Shown: positions 1 through 11,170, numbered from the stretch's first letter. The stretch is DNA of 64,000 bases from Pseudomonas paeninsulae (GCF_035621475.1 NZ_CP141799.1:124001-188000), one strand, 5' to 3'. A program made the numbers and translations. The notes: generated from the sequence alone by a model not told the origin.

Positions 1-166
1 GGATCATGCTCGATTTCTCGACACGGCAGGCGCAGCTACAGACTCGCTTACCCGCTAAAAGCGCATTGCTCCGTGCAAATTTTGTCTGAACGGTTAGACT
101 TTCTCGCTTCTGGCCGCAGCCCACGAGGTCGCGCGGCTTAACAACAAGCAGAAAAGGAGCACTCCC

Positions 167-1132
167 ATGAAAGGCAAATCCCTGGCATGGGTCCTGTCGG
201 CTGCGCTTGCGGGTATCACCCTGAGCGGCGCGGCACAGGCCGAAGAAAAATTCATCACCATCGGTACTGGCGGTCAGACCGGGGTTTACTACGTCGCCGG
301 CCAATCGATCTGCCGCTTCGTCAACCGTGGCGAGCACGGCATCAAGTGCAACGCCCCGGCCAGCGGTGGTGGCGTGGCCAACGTCAATGGCCTGCGCAGC
401 GGCGAGTTCAACTTCGGCATCATGCAGTCGGATCACCAGTTCAAGGCACTCAATGGCGTGGCGCCGTTCGAGGCTGAAGGCGCGATGGGCGACATGCGTG
501 CGTTGTTCTCCTTGCAGAGCGAAGTCTTCACCGTTCTCGCTCGCCGCGATGCCAAGATCAGCAGTTTCGACGACCTCAAGGGCAAGCGTGTCAACGTCGG
601 CAACCCGGGTTCCGGGCAGCGCGACACCCTCGATGAAATCATGCAGATCAAGGGTTGGGACAAGTCGGTGTTCGCCCTGTCCGCGGAGTTGAAGCCAGCC
701 GAGCAGGCCTCTGCCCTGGGTGACAACAACATCGACGCCATGACCTACTTCGTCGGCCACCCCAATGGCGCGATCCAGGAAGCCACCACCACCACCGATG
801 CAGTGCTGGTGCCGGTGACGGGCGCTGAGATCGACAAGCTGTTGGCCGAGAAGAGCTACTACACCAAGGCCGAAATTCCGGGTGGCGTGTACAAGGGCAA
901 CGATGCGCCGACCCCGTCGATTGGCGGCAAGGCAGTACTTTCCACCACCACCAATGCCGACCCGGAAGTGGTCTACCAGCTGGTCAAGTCGGTGTTCGAC
1001 AACCTTGAGCGCTTCAAGCGCCTGCACCCGGCTTTCGCCGATCTCAAGGAAGCCGACATGATCAAGGCCGGCCTGACCGCGCCACTGCATGACGGCGCCG
1101 TGCGTTATTACAAGGAACGTGGCTGGATGTAA
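167..1132 (+). CDS. TAXI family TRAP transporter solute-binding protein
   Basis: This 321-residue periplasmic protein should capture a small organic solute and deliver it to the TRAP permease encoded next. Residues 1-25 form a typical Sec signal peptide (positive start, hydrophobic core, cleavage after AQA). The mature protein opens with ITIGTGGQTGVYYVAG, the glycine/tyrosine-rich signature of the TAXI class of binding proteins. The start is well placed: AAAAGGAG lies nine bases upstream. The permease follows 138 bp downstream on the same strand, so the pair forms one transport system. The family is associated with substrates such as glutamate or C4-dicarboxylates, but the ligand cannot be read from the sequence. 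Confidence 0.93.
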   Translation: MKGKSLAWVLSAALAGITLSGAAQAEEKFITIGTGGQTGVYYVAGQSICRFVNRGEHGIKCNAPASGGGVANVNGLRSGEFNFGIMQSDHQFKALNGVAPFEAEGAMGDMRALFSLQSEVFTVLARRDAKISSFDDLKGKRVNVGNPGSGQRDTLDEIMQIKGWDKSVFALSAELKPAEQASALGDNNIDAMTYFVGHPNGAIQEATTTTDAVLVPVTGAEIDKLLAEKSYYTKAEIPGGVYKGNDAPTPSIGGKAVLSTTTNADPEVVYQLVKSVFDNLERFKRLHPAFADLKEADMIKAGLTAPLHDGAVRYYKERGWM

Positions 1133-1165
1133 GCCCCCGTTCGTCGTCTGGACTTATTGGGCTAC

Positions 1166-1233
1166 GGGCTACGCGAAGTAGCCCACTAACCTTAAGGTTG
1201 AAACAAGCCCGCGTGCTGTAAGGCTGCGGGCTT
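1166..1233 (+). terminator. Two stem-loops between binding protein and permease
   Basis: The spacer holds two consecutive hairpins. The first has arms GGGCTAC (1166-1172) and GTAGCCC (1178-1184) around a GCGAA loop. The second has arms AAGCCCGC (1205-1212) and GCGGGCTT (1226-1233) and runs into a short T stretch. They could partly terminate transcription or protect the upstream mRNA, so that the binding protein is made in excess over the permease. This role is inferred; the structures are seen. Confidence 0.55.
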
Positions 1234-1270
1234 TGCCGTTCTCCGCTTTCTCGAATGCAGGTTGCAGCCC

Positions 1271-3874
<2,604 letters not shown>

Positions 3875-3921
3875 TAGGGAAGGCGACTCAGTGTTCCTCG
3901 GTGCGTGTGCGGCTCGCCCTA

Positions 3922-4044
3922 CTGCGCAACTTGTTGCGCAGTAAACTGTGGATAAGCCTGTGGGTACTTCCCTGCAGGCCTTGCTGCCAATGGTCTGCAG
4001 GCCAGTGAGCAACTTGTTGCGCAGCACTGCGCAATAAGTTGCTC
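3922..4044. repeat. Cluster of related inverted repeats with a DnaA-box-like site
   Basis: The 327-bp gap before hcp holds three copies of one motif. CTGCGCAACTTGTTGCGCAG (3922-3941) is a perfect palindrome. The segment 4007-4024 and its near-exact complement 4027-4044 form 18-bp arms with one mismatch around a CA loop. GCAACTTGTTGCGCAG occurs identically at 3926-3941 and 4009-4024. Between them TGTGGATAA (3947-3955) is an exact complement of the DnaA box TTATCCACA. The arrangement resembles a bipartite operator or a bidirectional terminator for the TRAP operon; its role is unknown. Confidence 0.6.
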
Positions 4045-4129
4045 AACTTTCAGTGACTTACCACGCATTATGACTATTAATGTATTTGTGGTCATGCCAA
4101 CTGATTGGTTTGTATCGGTTTTATAAAAT

Positions 4130-4145
4130 TGGCACGCAAATAGCT
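4130..4145 (+). promoter_or_regulatory. Sigma-54 promoter for hcp
   Basis: TGGCACGCAAATAGCT matches the sigma-54 consensus TGGCAC-N5-TTGCA at the -24 and -12 elements, with GG and GC exactly ten bases apart. It lies 57 bp before the hcp start. A small hairpin, GGATCA-cttt-TGATCC (4161-4176), falls in the leader. RpoN control of hcp/vgrG clusters is known in pseudomonads; no enhancer-binding activator gene lies in this cluster. Confidence 0.65.
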
Positions 4146-4201
4146 CTCTATTTGGCTCCCGGATCACTTTTGATCCCTGACCCAAGGCAAGGAAAGCACT
4201 C

Positions 4202-4720
4202 ATGCCAACACCCGCGTATCTGTCCCTCGAAGGCACCAAGCAAGGCCTGATCACCGCCGGCACCTTCACCGAAGATTCGGTTGGTAACATCTTCCAGGAA
4301 GGGCATGAAGACCAGATTCTGGTTCAGGCCTTCAGCCACCAGGTAATCATCCCGCGCGATCCGCAGTCCGGTCAGCCGACTGGCCAGCGCGTGCACAAGC
4401 CGCTGATGATCACCAAGGTGTTCGACAAGTCCTCGCCGCTGATCTTCAACTCGCTGACCTCCGGCGAGCGCCTGAACAAGTGCCGCCTGGAGTGGTACCG
4501 CACGTCCTCCACCGGTACCCAGGAGCACTACTTCACCATCGAGCTGGAAGATGCCGTGATCGTCGACGTGCAGTCGCGCATGCCGAACTGCCAGGATCCG
4601 AACATGTCGCACTTCACCCACCTGGAAGACGTCTACTTCACCTACCGTAAAATCGTCTGGACCCACGAAGTCTCCGGCACTTCCGGCTCCGACGACTGGC
4701 GTACCCCGATCTCCGCCTAA
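4202..4720 (+). CDS. hcp: Type VI secretion tube protein Hcp
   Basis: Hcp polymerises into hexameric rings that form the inner tube of the T6SS and also chaperones small effectors. The 172-residue product has the Hcp1-family pattern: an N-terminal strand PAYLSLEGTKQGLITAG, the central HKPLMITKVFDKSSPLIFNSLTSGE block and a C-terminal YRKIVWTHEVSGTSGSDDW. AAGGAAA precedes the ATG at a normal distance. A strong terminator follows and vgrG lies 175 bp downstream. No structural T6SS genes (tssA-tssM) are in the window, so this is an orphan hcp-vgrG island relying on an apparatus encoded elsewhere. Confidence 0.95.
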   Translation: MPTPAYLSLEGTKQGLITAGTFTEDSVGNIFQEGHEDQILVQAFSHQVIIPRDPQSGQPTGQRVHKPLMITKVFDKSSPLIFNSLTSGERLNKCRLEWYRTSSTGTQEHYFTIELEDAVIVDVQSRMPNCQDPNMSHFTHLEDVYFTYRKIVWTHEVSGTSGSDDWRTPISA

Positions 4721-4745
4721 GCATCGGCTGAGTTCGTGCATCACC

Positions 4746-4779
4746 GCAGCGGCCAGGCATAGTCCTGGCCGCTGCGTTT
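4746..4779 (+). terminator. Rho-independent-like terminator after hcp
   Basis: Arms GCAGCGGCCAGG (4746-4757) and CCTGGCCGCTGC (4764-4775) pair perfectly over 12 bp around a six-base loop and are followed by GTTTC. The T stretch is short, so it may attenuate rather than stop transcription. This would give far more Hcp than VgrG, fitting the stoichiometry of the secreted tube. Confidence 0.7.
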
Positions 4780-4895
4780 CGCAGCAGAGTCACTCGTAAA
4801 AAGACGAATGTGCACGTTCAGCGGGCCGCGTCTGAGTTAAAACAGCTGCGCGCCAAGCCGCTTCGACTCATGGAACGAAAGAAGAGGAACAACGA

Positions 4896-6971
4896 ATGTT
4901 CGCCCCTGCCAACCAGACCCACTTCAGCCTGAGCATCGAAGGCCTCGCGCACGATCTGCAGGTGCTCGCATTCAGCGGCCGCGAGGCGATCAGCCAGCCC
5001 TTCGAATTCGAGTTGGAACTGGTCAGCGAACGTCCCGACCTCGACCTGGAAAGCCTGCTGCATCAAGCGGCCTTTCTGGCCTTGTCACCCGCCGGCAACG
5101 GCATCCACGGGCAGATCTATCGTGCCGCCCAGGGCGAGTCCGGCAAGCGCCTGAGCCGTTACCACCTGACCCTGCGTCCGCAGCTGGCCTACCTGGCGCA
5201 CCGCACCAATCAACGCATCTTCCAGCACCTGACGGTGGCGCAGATCATCGGCCAAGTGCTCGAAGAACACGGCATCCAGGCCAACGCCTACCAATTCCAA
5301 CTCGGCTCGATCTACCCCGAGCGCGAGTACTGCGTGCAGTACGACGAAAGCGACCTGCACTTCGTCCAGCGTTTGTGTGAGGAGGAGGGTATTCACTACC
5401 ACTTCCAGCACAGCACCGACGGGCATGTGCTGGTGTTCGGCGACGACCAGACGCCGTTCCCCACGCTCGCCCCCACGGCTTATCAGCAAGACAGCGGCCT
5501 GGTCGCCGACGACCCGGTAATCAAACGCTTCGGCGTGCGCGTGGAAACCCGCAGCAGCCGGGTGACCCGTCGCGACTACGACTTCGAAAAACCGCGCCTA
5601 CTGCTGGAGGCCGAGGCCAAGAGCGAGTTCGTCCCGGACCTCGAGGACTACGACTACCCTGGCCGTTTCGTCGAGCGCGAGCGCGGCAAACACCTCAGCC
5701 AGCGCGCCCTCGAACGCCACCGCCACGACTTCGAACTGGCCCAGGGCGAAAGCGACCAGCACCTGCTGGTCAGCGGCCACTTCCTCGCCGTCACCGACCA
5801 CCCGCGGCCCAGCTGGAACGACCTCTGGCTGCTCAGTGAAATCCACCACCAAGGCAAACAGCCGCAAGTGTTGGAAGAGTCCATCACTAGCGCTCCCTCT
5901 CCCCTCCGGGGAGAGGGCTGGGGTGAGGGGGCAGGCGACACCGATTTCATCCAAGGCTACCGCAACCGCTTCAGCGCTACGCCCTGGACGGTGTCGTACC
6001 GGCCAAGCCTCGAACACCCCAAGCCACGCATCCTCGGCAGCCAGAGCGCGGTGGTCACCGGCCCCGCCGGCGAAGAAATCCACTGCGACCAATACGGCCG
6101 GATCAAGGTGCAGTTTTTCTGGGACCGCCACGGCCAGGCCGACGACAAGACCAGCTGCTGGCTGCGCGTATCCAGCAGCTGGGCCGGTGACCGCTACGGT
6201 GCCATCGCCATCCCGCGGGTGGGCATGGAAGTACTGATCACCTTCCTCGAAGGCGACCCCGACCAGCCGCTGGTCACCGGCTGCCTGTACCACAAGGAAC
6301 ACGTCGTCCCCTACGACCTGCCGGCGAACAAGACCCGCACGGTCTTCAAGACCCTGAGCAGCCCCGGTGGCGCCGGCTACAACGAGCTGCGCATCGAAGA
6401 CAAGAAGGGCGAGGAGCAGATCTATATCCACGCCGAGCGCGACTGGGACGAGAACATCGAACACGACCAGAAGATCCGCATCGGCAACCAGCGCCACGAC
6501 ACGGTCGAGGCCAACAGCTACAGCGAATTCAAGGCTGAAGAACACCGCACCACCCACCTCGACCGCAAGAGCGAAATCAAAGCCTCCGACCACCTGACCG
6601 TCGGCAACAACCAGCACATCAAGATCGGCACCGGCCAATTTATCCACGCCGGCAACGAAATCCACCTGTCCAGCGGCCAGAAGGTCGTACTCGAAGCCGG
6701 CAGCGAACTGACCTTAAAAGCCGCCGGCAGCTTTATCAAGCTGGATGCCAGCGGCATCACCCTGGTCGGCCCGCTGATCAAATTCAACTCCGGCGGCGGC
6801 CCGGGCAGCGGCTCGGGGGCGGCGCCGGTGTTGCCGGGGATGGTCAAGCCGGCGGATGCGGATAAAGCCGGGGAATTGTTGATTCAGGCCCAGAAACAGG
6901 CGCTGCAACGTAAGCAACCGCTTTGCGTCATCTGCGAATCCGCCAAGCTGGAGGCCGCAGATGCCGACTAA
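4896..6971 (+). CDS. vgrG: Type VI secretion spike protein VgrG (TssI)
   Basis: VgrG trimers cap the Hcp tube and carry effectors. The 691-residue protein has the gp27-like N-terminal domain (about 8-330), a gp5-like OB fold with GEEIHCDQYGRIKVQFFWDR near 390 and the repeated beta-helix region (about 500-630). It ends with a Gly/Ser-rich linker and a short tail, about 50 residues, ending in ESAKLEAADAD, perhaps an adaptor-docking end. GAAGAGGAA precedes the ATG. The last 11 bp overlap the DUF4123 adaptor gene, so the two are translationally coupled. Oddly, residues ~333-347 (APSPLRGEGWGEGAG) are encoded by an interspersed palindromic repeat inserted in frame between the gp27-like and OB regions; see the repeat at 5892. 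Confidence 0.95.
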   Translation: MFAPANQTHFSLSIEGLAHDLQVLAFSGREAISQPFEFELELVSERPDLDLESLLHQAAFLALSPAGNGIHGQIYRAAQGESGKRLSRYHLTLRPQLAYLAHRTNQRIFQHLTVAQIIGQVLEEHGIQANAYQFQLGSIYPEREYCVQYDESDLHFVQRLCEEEGIHYHFQHSTDGHVLVFGDDQTPFPTLAPTAYQQDSGLVADDPVIKRFGVRVETRSSRVTRRDYDFEKPRLLLEAEAKSEFVPDLEDYDYPGRFVERERGKHLSQRALERHRHDFELAQGESDQHLLVSGHFLAVTDHPRPSWNDLWLLSEIHHQGKQPQVLEESITSAPSPLRGEGWGEGAGDTDFIQGYRNRFSATPWTVSYRPSLEHPKPRILGSQSAVVTGPAGEEIHCDQYGRIKVQFFWDRHGQADDKTSCWLRVSSSWAGDRYGAIAIPRVGMEVLITFLEGDPDQPLVTGCLYHKEHVVPYDLPANKTRTVFKTLSSPGGAGYNELRIEDKKGEEQIYIHAERDWDENIEHDQKIRIGNQRHDTVEANSYSEFKAEEHRTTHLDRKSEIKASDHLTVGNNQHIKIGTGQFIHAGNEIHLSSGQKVVLEAGSELTLKAAGSFIKLDASGITLVGPLIKFNSGGGPGSGSGAAPVLPGMVKPADADKAGELLIQAQKQALQRKQPLCVICESAKLEAADAD
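5892..5936 (+). repeat. Interspersed palindromic repeat inserted in frame inside vgrG
   Basis: Perfect 10-bp arms CCCTCTCCCC (5895-5904) and GGGGAGAGGG (5908-5917) flank TCC and are followed by CTGGGGTGAGGG. This matches a repeat family common between genes in Pseudomonas and other gammaproteobacteria; on the other strand it reads as the familiar PSPQPSPRRGEG peptide. Here it adds 45 bp, a multiple of three, between codons for EESITS and DTDFIQGYRN, which would normally be contiguous in VgrG proteins. The family identification is from memory; the palindrome and frame are seen. Confidence 0.75.
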
Positions 6972-7851
6972 CGATCTGCGTCAACTGCCGTCAGCCTTGT
7001 CCTGGGACGCTCCCGCTTACCTGCTGTTGGACGGCATCAGCGTCGAGACACTGCCGCAACGGCTATATGAGTGGTATGAGTCACCTGACTTCGACGTCTT
7101 GTACCTGGATACCCCCTGGGCTGAATTGGGTGATGTGTCCCCTTGCTTGGTGCGCCTGAGCGGGCAACAGGACCCAGCACTGGCCGCTTTTCTGCGCAAC
7201 AGCCACGACGAATGGGGCTACCTGTTATTCAGTCGCGCCAGCCGGGCTGAGGTGCTGAGCCACTTGCGCTGGCTGGTATGCGTGCGCCACCCGTTGGGTG
7301 AAGAGATGCTGCTACGCCTGGCCGATCCGGCGGTGATTCACGCCTTGTTTGAGCCCGCGATGCGGGCCGCAGATACCACGTTATTTGGGCCCATCGAGCA
7401 TATTGTTGTCGCAGATAGCCTGCACAACTGCTGGTACCAGCACTCATGCCCAGGCGTGGCACCCACCAATGATCATGGGCGCGCCTACCCGCTCACTGAC
7501 GAACAGGTGCAGCGTTTAGGTGAGGTCAGTTTTCGCAGCATGTTGATCCGCCTTGATGCCCATATGCGTGAGTATTTTCCCGAGTTCCAACAGCCGCTGG
7601 ATCATGTACAGCGCTGGCAGCATTTAAAGGCATTGGCCGAGCGTGGCTATGCCCAGGGCTTCTATAGCGAACATGAGATCACCCTCTACGCCAATATTTT
7701 CGGCTTTTTGGGTGATGGTGCCCTGCAGGCTCATGCAGACATTGCTGAATTACTGACGCAAAAATCGTCACTAACGCCCTCACAGCGAATTGAACAGGCT
7801 GCGGACCTGGCTTACGCCCGTGCCCAGACAGTGGAAAGGATCTCCTCATGA
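6961..7851 (+). CDS. DUF4123 T6SS effector adaptor (Tap/TEC type)
   Basis: DUF4123 proteins are chaperones that load a specific effector onto the cognate VgrG. The 296-residue product starts with a WDAPAYLLLDGISVETLPQRLYEW block and a WAELGDVSPCLVRL block typical of the family, followed by an RHPLGEEMLLRLADPAVI segment and the LFGPIEHIVVAD stretch. It begins inside vgrG (11-bp overlap) and its stop codon overlaps the effector start (ATGA at 7848-7851). This tight vgrG-adaptor-effector coupling is the usual sign that all three act as one delivery unit. No signal peptide or membrane segment is present, consistent with a cytoplasmic chaperone. Confidence 0.9.
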   Translation: MPTNDLRQLPSALSWDAPAYLLLDGISVETLPQRLYEWYESPDFDVLYLDTPWAELGDVSPCLVRLSGQQDPALAAFLRNSHDEWGYLLFSRASRAEVLSHLRWLVCVRHPLGEEMLLRLADPAVIHALFEPAMRAADTTLFGPIEHIVVADSLHNCWYQHSCPGVAPTNDHGRAYPLTDEQVQRLGEVSFRSMLIRLDAHMREYFPEFQQPLDHVQRWQHLKALAERGYAQGFYSEHEITLYANIFGFLGDGALQAHADIAELLTQKSSLTPSQRIEQAADLAYARAQTVERISS

Positions 7852-10580
7852 CCGGCGGCAACCCCAATCACACCGACAAAAGTAGAGACGACGTAAAAAG
7901 CCCGTTCGCCGCCTGCCCGCATATGAAAAACAAGGTGCAGCTGTTGCCCTTGCGCTATGGCCTGGTTGAGCGGCTCGATCCCTCAGCGGAGCTGAGCCTG
8001 CCTTACACACTCAAGTCGCGGCCATTGGGTATTCGTTGGCTCAGGGATGGCTGGCTGTATGTGGTAGTCGGAAAACAACCCAAGGCGATTTTGCATGAGT
8101 ACCGCATTGATAAGGGGGTCATTACCCAGCTGCTGTGGAACAAGGCCGAGGTCACTGCCGACAAGCGGGAGGCAAGTGTCGGCAAAGCCCAACTGATTTT
8201 CTCCCGCAACGATCCGCTGCATGTGGCCTACTCCGAGGTGCAATGGACCGCCGCGAAATGCGCTCAGGTGCTAAAGAGCTCTAAAGAGCGTGATCACTTT
8301 ATGCAAGCCGTAGACCTCGGCCGGGTCGACCCTATTAAGGGAGCTGCGGATCTACTGACCGGTGATCAGGCCGCTAAATGGCTTGCCGAGGTAGCCGAGA
8401 AGCCAGCCGCGCAGAACGCGAGCCAAGGAACGAAGCCTGAAGAAGTTCTGGACTATGCCTGGGAGCAGCCGCCGCTGTTTCAGCAGGCCCTGTCAGGCAG
8501 GCTAAAGAGGGGGCTGAATGCTGAGTGCAAGCAAGATTATCTCCACCTGATGGTTCGCGACGACATTGGGGTTTTGCGTGATCTTGCTACCCATCAAGAC
8601 CTCGTTGCCGGTTGGATCACCGATTGGAGCAGTGCCGAAACCAACCAGAAGAAGTATGTGATCGGCTGCTATATCGAGTCCTTGTACAGCCTGAACGAAC
8701 AGCTTGTGCTCAGCGCCTCCAAGCAGGACCCACGCTTCGCCAAGCTTGAAGACGAAACCGATCCGACCCAACGCCAGAGCATCGTCGACTACATCAACGT
8801 CAAGTACAAAACCCAGTGGAGCGGCCCCGGCACGCACAGTGGAGCCATCAAGGCTTCGCGTATGCGCATGCGCCAGAGTCTTGGAGCGCCGCTCTATGCC
8901 CGCTATGAAGACTTTATCGAAAGCCTCGATGAGAATGCCGAAGATGCTTTGGAAGGCGCAAAGCTGGGACAGAAAGGTATAGACGATCTGATTGATCGCC
9001 CCGGCATGGAGGCTTTTCTCAAGCAGCAGCGCACCCAGCTCAAACGCTGGAACCAGCGGCTTGATCTCATCACCGAAGATCGCATTGCCCTGCTCAAGGC
9101 TGAACGCTTCCACCGCGCGGCCTGGTACTTCGACCCCCACTCGAGCGAGCAGGTGGAGGCCGCACTCGCCACTGAGTACGCCTGCCTGAAAGATATATGC
9201 CGCACCGACAAAGCCACCGACGCGATGGCCGATCTGCTGGATAAGCGCCCGGAGCTGAGCTTGCCTGGGTTTTTCACCCTGAGTCACAGCGATCAGATCG
9301 ATATGCAGGCCAAGCTCTCCAGCTTGATCAAGGGCATGCGTGGTGTGGCCATGGCCAGCAATGACTACAGTGGGGCGCAGGAGCTTAGCCTCCAGTTCAA
9401 GGGCTTGGTCCAGCAACAGTTGCCGAGTGTTTTCCATCTCAGCGAGGAGGCCATTACCCTTGATCAGGTGCGCAACACCGCCTACGAGCCCGCCAAACAA
9501 CTGCGTCTGGCCACCGCTATGGACAGTGCCATGCACGGGCTACGCAACGCGACTCCGCTGGACCCCGGCAAGGTGCTGCGCGCCCTGCCGGGGGCGGCGT
9601 GGCTGGACGTGCTGCGGGCCTTTGGCAAAGGCGGCATCACCCTGGAGTTCGCTTCCGCCAGCCAGATTCAGGCATTTGAAGCAGATACCCGCCAGTTGGC
9701 AGAGCTGCGTGGCACGCTCACCGCGCTGAAACATCAAATCAGGCAGACTCTCGCCTTCGAGCGCCGGGGTCGGCTGCCCCGAGGCAGCCACCGCAGCCTG
9801 CTGGCTGAACGCAAGAAGCTGCAATCAAGCCTGATTCCGCTGGAGAGCCGAGTTGCCTCCGCCATCAACCCTGTTGGCGAAGGCCCGAGCAAAGCCGGGG
9901 CCAAGATCAAAGGCCTCAACAGCACCCAGGTCGCCGAGTTTCAGCGCATGGCCGAGGACTTTCGCCTTAAACGGCCATTCAAGGGCTTGAGTGGCGCGGT
10001 ATTCCGCTCGGCCGGAGCGGATATATTTGCCTCGGCCGTGGCGGTTTGGCAGATACGCAATTTTGTGGTGGTTTTTACAGAGTTCCAACGGAAAGCGGAT
10101 AAAAGCTGGGTAGACCGAGGCATGCTCGCTAATGCTATTTTCTCAATGGCTAGCGGTGTATTTGCTGCCGCTCAGGGCATTGCTGTAACCAGTCTTTCAG
10201 TCGCCATCAATAACTACACCAGTGTCGCTGGAAAAATCAATATGGCCGCACGCCTAGGTAAGCTCACCGCCAACTTTGGTCTACCAGCCTATCTATCCAG
10301 CGTGATCGCCACATCCATTAGCTTGAAAGACAATATCGGCAAGTTTAACGAGGGCCTGCGCCGGGGTGATGCGGGCATGCTGGCCGGTGCCGGGATGGCA
10401 AGCGTAGGCGATGCCGGGCAAATCGGCCTGAACAGTTGGGCCTCCTACAGATCGGCCGGCATTGTAATTGGCGTGTTAAAGGATACCCAGCAAGCCCGCG
10501 CGACAGCCTGGGCTGTCGCCGGTGGCCGTCTGGTCAGCATCGCTGCACGAGCCAACCTGATTGGCCTGGCCTGGCCTTGA
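7848..10580 (+). CDS. VasX-like T6SS pore-forming effector, N-terminal part, frameshifted
   Basis: The first 910 residues of a VasX/BTH_I2691-type effector. Residues ~22-150 (ACPHMKNKVQLLPLRYGLVE, then GIRWLRDGWLYVVVG) match the VasX N-terminal region that starts such toxins. The middle is long and mostly helical. Hydrophobic segments lie around residues 720-745, 755-790 and 810-830, as expected for a membrane-inserting colicin-like end. The frame stops at a TGA (10578-10580) right after three tandem TGGCC units. With two units the reading would pass ANLIGLA straight into LTGLQLGGEWIYN and continue to 11170, giving about 1105 residues, close to V. cholerae VasX (about 1085). So the product is either truncated, phase-off, or affected by a sequencing error. 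Confidence 0.85.
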   Translation: MTGGNPNHTDKSRDDVKSPFAACPHMKNKVQLLPLRYGLVERLDPSAELSLPYTLKSRPLGIRWLRDGWLYVVVGKQPKAILHEYRIDKGVITQLLWNKAEVTADKREASVGKAQLIFSRNDPLHVAYSEVQWTAAKCAQVLKSSKERDHFMQAVDLGRVDPIKGAADLLTGDQAAKWLAEVAEKPAAQNASQGTKPEEVLDYAWEQPPLFQQALSGRLKRGLNAECKQDYLHLMVRDDIGVLRDLATHQDLVAGWITDWSSAETNQKKYVIGCYIESLYSLNEQLVLSASKQDPRFAKLEDETDPTQRQSIVDYINVKYKTQWSGPGTHSGAIKASRMRMRQSLGAPLYARYEDFIESLDENAEDALEGAKLGQKGIDDLIDRPGMEAFLKQQRTQLKRWNQRLDLITEDRIALLKAERFHRAAWYFDPHSSEQVEAALATEYACLKDICRTDKATDAMADLLDKRPELSLPGFFTLSHSDQIDMQAKLSSLIKGMRGVAMASNDYSGAQELSLQFKGLVQQQLPSVFHLSEEAITLDQVRNTAYEPAKQLRLATAMDSAMHGLRNATPLDPGKVLRALPGAAWLDVLRAFGKGGITLEFASASQIQAFEADTRQLAELRGTLTALKHQIRQTLAFERRGRLPRGSHRSLLAERKKLQSSLIPLESRVASAINPVGEGPSKAGAKIKGLNSTQVAEFQRMAEDFRLKRPFKGLSGAVFRSAGADIFASAVAVWQIRNFVVVFTEFQRKADKSWVDRGMLANAIFSMASGVFAAAQGIAVTSLSVAINNYTSVAGKINMAARLGKLTANFGLPAYLSSVIATSISLKDNIGKFNEGLRRGDAGMLAGAGMASVGDAGQIGLNSWASYRSAGIVIGVLKDTQQARATAWAVAGGRLVSIAARANLIGLAWP

Positions 10581-11170
10581 CCGGCCTGCAACTGGGCGGG
10601 GAGTGGATTTACAACCGCAATAACCTGAGCAAACTCGACGACTGGCTGCAACAAGGCCCCTGGGGCCTGCGCGATGCCCAGCGGCCATTGGCGGCCGAAC
10701 ACCTGCGCCTGGCCACGATCACCGCTGCGCCAAGCGCGGGGTTGCAGCCTGGCAAGGCAGCCAGCCTGTTTATCCTACAGGTGCCCGGCGTAATTACTGC
10801 CGAGCTGGATGATAGCGGCATAAGCCTGGCCGCCTACTGGCTCAGCAACCTCCAGCGTAACGATTGGGAGCCCTGGAGCGAGCCACTGCTCTACCAGTTC
10901 AAATTACTCAGTAAACTGCACGAGCCGCTGCTACTGGGGCTGGAGATTTACCCTCAGGAGGCCAACGCCCAGCACGGCCTGGCCATCGAGTTGCGCTACC
11001 CACCGTTGGCAGGCAGCGACAGCGTGCAGACCAAGCGCTTTGAAAGCCTGACCCTGAATGCCCAGCAAGGCAAACCCATGGCCGAAGTCACACTGCTGCG
11101 CGTACGCACCGCTAATGCCCCCAGCCTGTCGCTTACGCTGGATACTCTCGACCTACCTGCCACAAGCTAA
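10563..11170 (+). pseudogene. C-terminal part of the VasX-like effector, out of frame
   Basis: From about 10577 the second forward frame codes LTGLQLGGEWIYNRNNLSKL and runs about 195 residues to a stop at 11170. The content is normal for a secreted effector end, with codon use like its neighbours and no internal stop. There is no ribosome site or good start codon, so it is best read as the detached 3' end of the effector gene rather than a gene of its own. The shift relative to the upstream frame equals one 5-bp TGGCC unit. The part of this frame before 10563 is only a shadow of the effector. Confidence 0.8.

Noticed and set aside
3947..3955. TGTGGATAA as a sign of a replication origin
   Set aside because: A single exact DnaA box with no cluster, no dnaA/dnaN genes and no AT-rich unwinding region; one box arises by chance.
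5598..6665. 355-residue open frame antisense to vgrG
   Set aside because: Val/Ala/Asp-rich mirror of vgrG with no independent signals.
10436..10562. Start of the downstream effector fragment as its own gene
   Set aside because: This part overlaps the effector in another frame and lacks coding character; only the part after the TGGCC repeats continues the effector.
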